A DNA stretch of 41,654 nucleotides from an uncultured Hungatella sp. (GTDB lineage Bacteria; Bacillota; Clostridia; Lachnospirales; Lachnospiraceae). The stretch is taken from assembly GCA_947066955.1 (NCBI GenBank), contig CAMTAF010000019.1, positions 1-41,654 of the forward strand, given 5' to 3'. Shown one piece after another: positions 40,842 to 41,654 of this stretch (within the stretch, counting starts at the first letter, position 1; each line of letters starts with the position of its first letter). The notes under the pieces are model-generated. The model ran no database searches. It saw only the letters and a program-made list of their open reading frames with translations, and was not told where the DNA came from. Made by a program: the position numbers and the translations under genes.

Positions 40842-40920
40842 GAGGAAGGCAAACGCGCAGCGTTTTTAGCATGCCTTCCGACGTATTGGCAGGTGGCGCG
40901 AAGCGACGCGTGCCGTTACC
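40841..40920 (+). repeat. two-hairpin intergenic element, copy 3
   Basis: Begins at the last base of the large-subunit stop codon (TAG GAGGAAGGC). Hairpin 1: GGAAGGCA (40844-40851) with TGCCTTCC (40872-40879), inner AACGC/GCGTT. Hairpin 2: 40888-40914. An ATG at 40871 opens a 17-codon frame, MPSDVLAGGAKRRVPLP, then stop. Confidence 0.88.
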
Positions 40921-40929
40921 TTAAAAAAA

Positions 40930-40972
40930 GGAGGAAGGCAAACGCGTAAGCGTTGGCAGCATGCCAGTATCT
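40930..40972 (+). repeat. two-hairpin element, rearranged copy 4
   Basis: Starts GGAGGAAGGCAAACGCGTAAGCGTT like copy 5, then jumps to GGCAGCATGCCAGTATC. It keeps the inner hairpin-1 stem but has lost most of hairpin 2. It directly follows copy 3 and precedes the ribosome site of the small-subunit gene, so two elements lie in tandem here. Confidence 0.65.
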
Positions 40973-40993
40973 TAAAAAACGAGGAGGTAAGGT

Positions 40994-41500
40994 ATGATCA
41001 GAGACAGGATTCAGGGAAAAGCGTGGAAATTCGGCAGCAATGTGAGCACGGACTCCATTGCGCCGGGAAGGCTCCTCTCCCTGAGAGCCAATCCCAAGGA
41101 GTATGCCAGGCATGTGCTGGAGGACGCCCGGCCTGAATTTGCCAGGGAGGTAAAAACAGACGACTTTATTGTGGCGGACCGAAATTTCGGCTGCGGCTCC
41201 AGCAGGGAGATCGCCCCGCTGATCATCAAGGAAGCCGGCGTGGGGGCCGTGCTGTCCAAGACTTTTGGACGGATCTTCTACCGCAACGCCATCAACAACG
41301 GGATGCTTCTCATCGAGTGCGACACAGACCGGATCAATGACGGAGACCAGCTTCTCATCGATGTGGCAAACCGGGTGATCCACAAGATTAATGATCCTGA
41401 TTTTCACATGGAATTCCAGCTATCGGACAAGGAGATCAAAATTGTCAGCGAAGGCGGGCTGCTGAATTACATTGAAAAATACAATTCCCTTGACATTTAA
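40994..41500 (+). CDS. aconitase-superfamily dehydratase, small subunit (LeuD/DmdB-like)
   Basis: Swivelling small subunit of 168 residues. The N-terminus reads GKAWKFGSNVSTDSIAPGRL, and the signature loop DRNFGCGSSREIAPLIIKEA (about residues 62-81) is intact, with SKTFGRIFYRNAINNGM following. It pairs with the large subunit encoded 152 bp upstream; the gap between them is filled by copies 3 and 4 of the two-hairpin element. GAGGAGG is seven bases before the ATG. Specificity cannot be read from the loop alone. Confidence 0.9.
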   Translation: MIRDRIQGKAWKFGSNVSTDSIAPGRLLSLRANPKEYARHVLEDARPEFAREVKTDDFIVADRNFGCGSSREIAPLIIKEAGVGAVLSKTFGRIFYRNAINNGMLLIECDTDRINDGDQLLIDVANRVIHKINDPDFHMEFQLSDKEIKIVSEGGLLNYIEKYNSLDI

Positions 41501-41501
41501 A

Positions 41502-41584
41502 AGGAGGAAGGCAAACGCGTAAGCGTTTTTAGGATGCCTTCCGACGTACTGGCAGGTGCCGCAAAGCGGCGCGTGCCGTTACCT
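41502..41584 (+). repeat. two-hairpin intergenic element, copy 5
   Basis: Hairpin 1: GGAAGGCA (41506-41513) with TGCCTTCC (41535-41542), inner AACGC-GTAA-GCGTT. Hairpin 2 (41551-41577) is almost perfect: GGCA, GTGCCGC, AAA loop, GCGGCGC, TGCC, with one G-U. It starts two bases after the small-subunit stop and is followed by AGGAGG of the next gene. Confidence 0.88.
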
Positions 41585-41603
41585 TTAAAGCAGGAGGAAG
41601 GCA

Positions 41604-41654
41604 ATCACGAAGAATATTGTGGACATGATGAACGGAGCGATTGAAGTGAGAAGC
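41604..41654 (+). CDS. start of a further operon gene, cut by the right edge; start codon unclear
   Basis: An open frame reads ITKNIVDMMNGAIEVRS to the window end. AGGAGG (41592-41597) is six bases before an ATC codon at 41604, ideal spacing but not a normal start. In-frame alternatives are GTG at 41619 and ATG at 41625 or 41628, which lie 21-30 bases from the ribosome site. Either a non-standard start is used or the first codon has mutated. The family is not recognisable from 17 residues. Position makes it the fourth gene of the prpD-like operon. Confidence 0.45.
   Translation, partial: MTKNIVDMMNGAIEVRS

Overview
The window looks like a chromosomal segment of an anaerobic gut Firmicute of the Lachnospiraceae / Clostridium symbiosum-Enterocloster type. 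The reasons are a pyruvate phosphate dikinase of 874 residues whose catalytic His falls at position 455, as in the C. symbiosum enzyme; sigma-A promoters with 16-18 bp spacers and strong GGAGG ribosome sites; a YesM/YesN two-component pair; ABC rather than PTS sugar importers; and choline-binding-type cell-wall repeats. No tRNA, rRNA, CRISPR array, transposase or phage gene was found. Assignments come from reading motifs, not from database searches.

Layout from left to right. (1) 1-4.8 kb: ppdK with an upstream promoter and a perfect cre-type box, then a SWIM zinc-finger protein. (2) 4.78-6.56 kb: an apparent insertion. An AlbA_2/Schlafen-type ATP-binding gene and a short remnant of a DNA-methylase-like tail lie between two ~80-bp direct repeats, each carrying the promoter and 5' end of the SWIM gene. 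(3) 6.6-23.4 kb: a glycan-use locus. It holds a secreted 2370-residue multidomain protein (clan GH-A glycosidase interrupted by a DNRLRE module, CBM, lectin-like domain, SGNH esterase, six near-identical FIVAR repeats, Ig-like domains and cell-wall anchor repeats), a YesM/YesN sensor-regulator pair, an ABC sugar importer (binding lipoprotein and two permeases, no ATPase), a cytoplasmic GH115-like enzyme, and a divergent sialate-esterase-like gene with an internal deletion. (4) 23.4-35.9 kb: a cell-wall sugar and D-amino-acid salvage operon on the minus strand. In transcription order it runs ABC binding protein, two permeases, DSD1-type PLP enzyme, D-aminoacylase, RidA, MurQ, MurK-like kinase, double GNAT, PIG-L protein and a cytoplasmic NamZ-type exo-muramidase, followed by an XRE regulator with its own promoter. 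It starts at a consensus promoter. An RpiR/MurR-like regulator is encoded just upstream, beyond a terminator. (5) 36.9-41.65 kb: a LysR regulator diverges from a plus-strand operon of an MmgE/PrpD protein and an aconitase-superfamily large/small subunit pair, with one more gene running off the right edge.

A family of ~80-100 bp intergenic elements made of two consecutive hairpins is scattered through regions 4 and 5. Each copy is oriented with transcription and is set between the stop codon of one gene and the ribosome site of the next. Stem sequences differ between copies by compensatory changes, which argues for an RNA-level function or origin. Together with the salvage operon, which appears to import MurNAc-containing fragments through an ABC transporter and split them inside the cell, this is the most distinctive content of the window.
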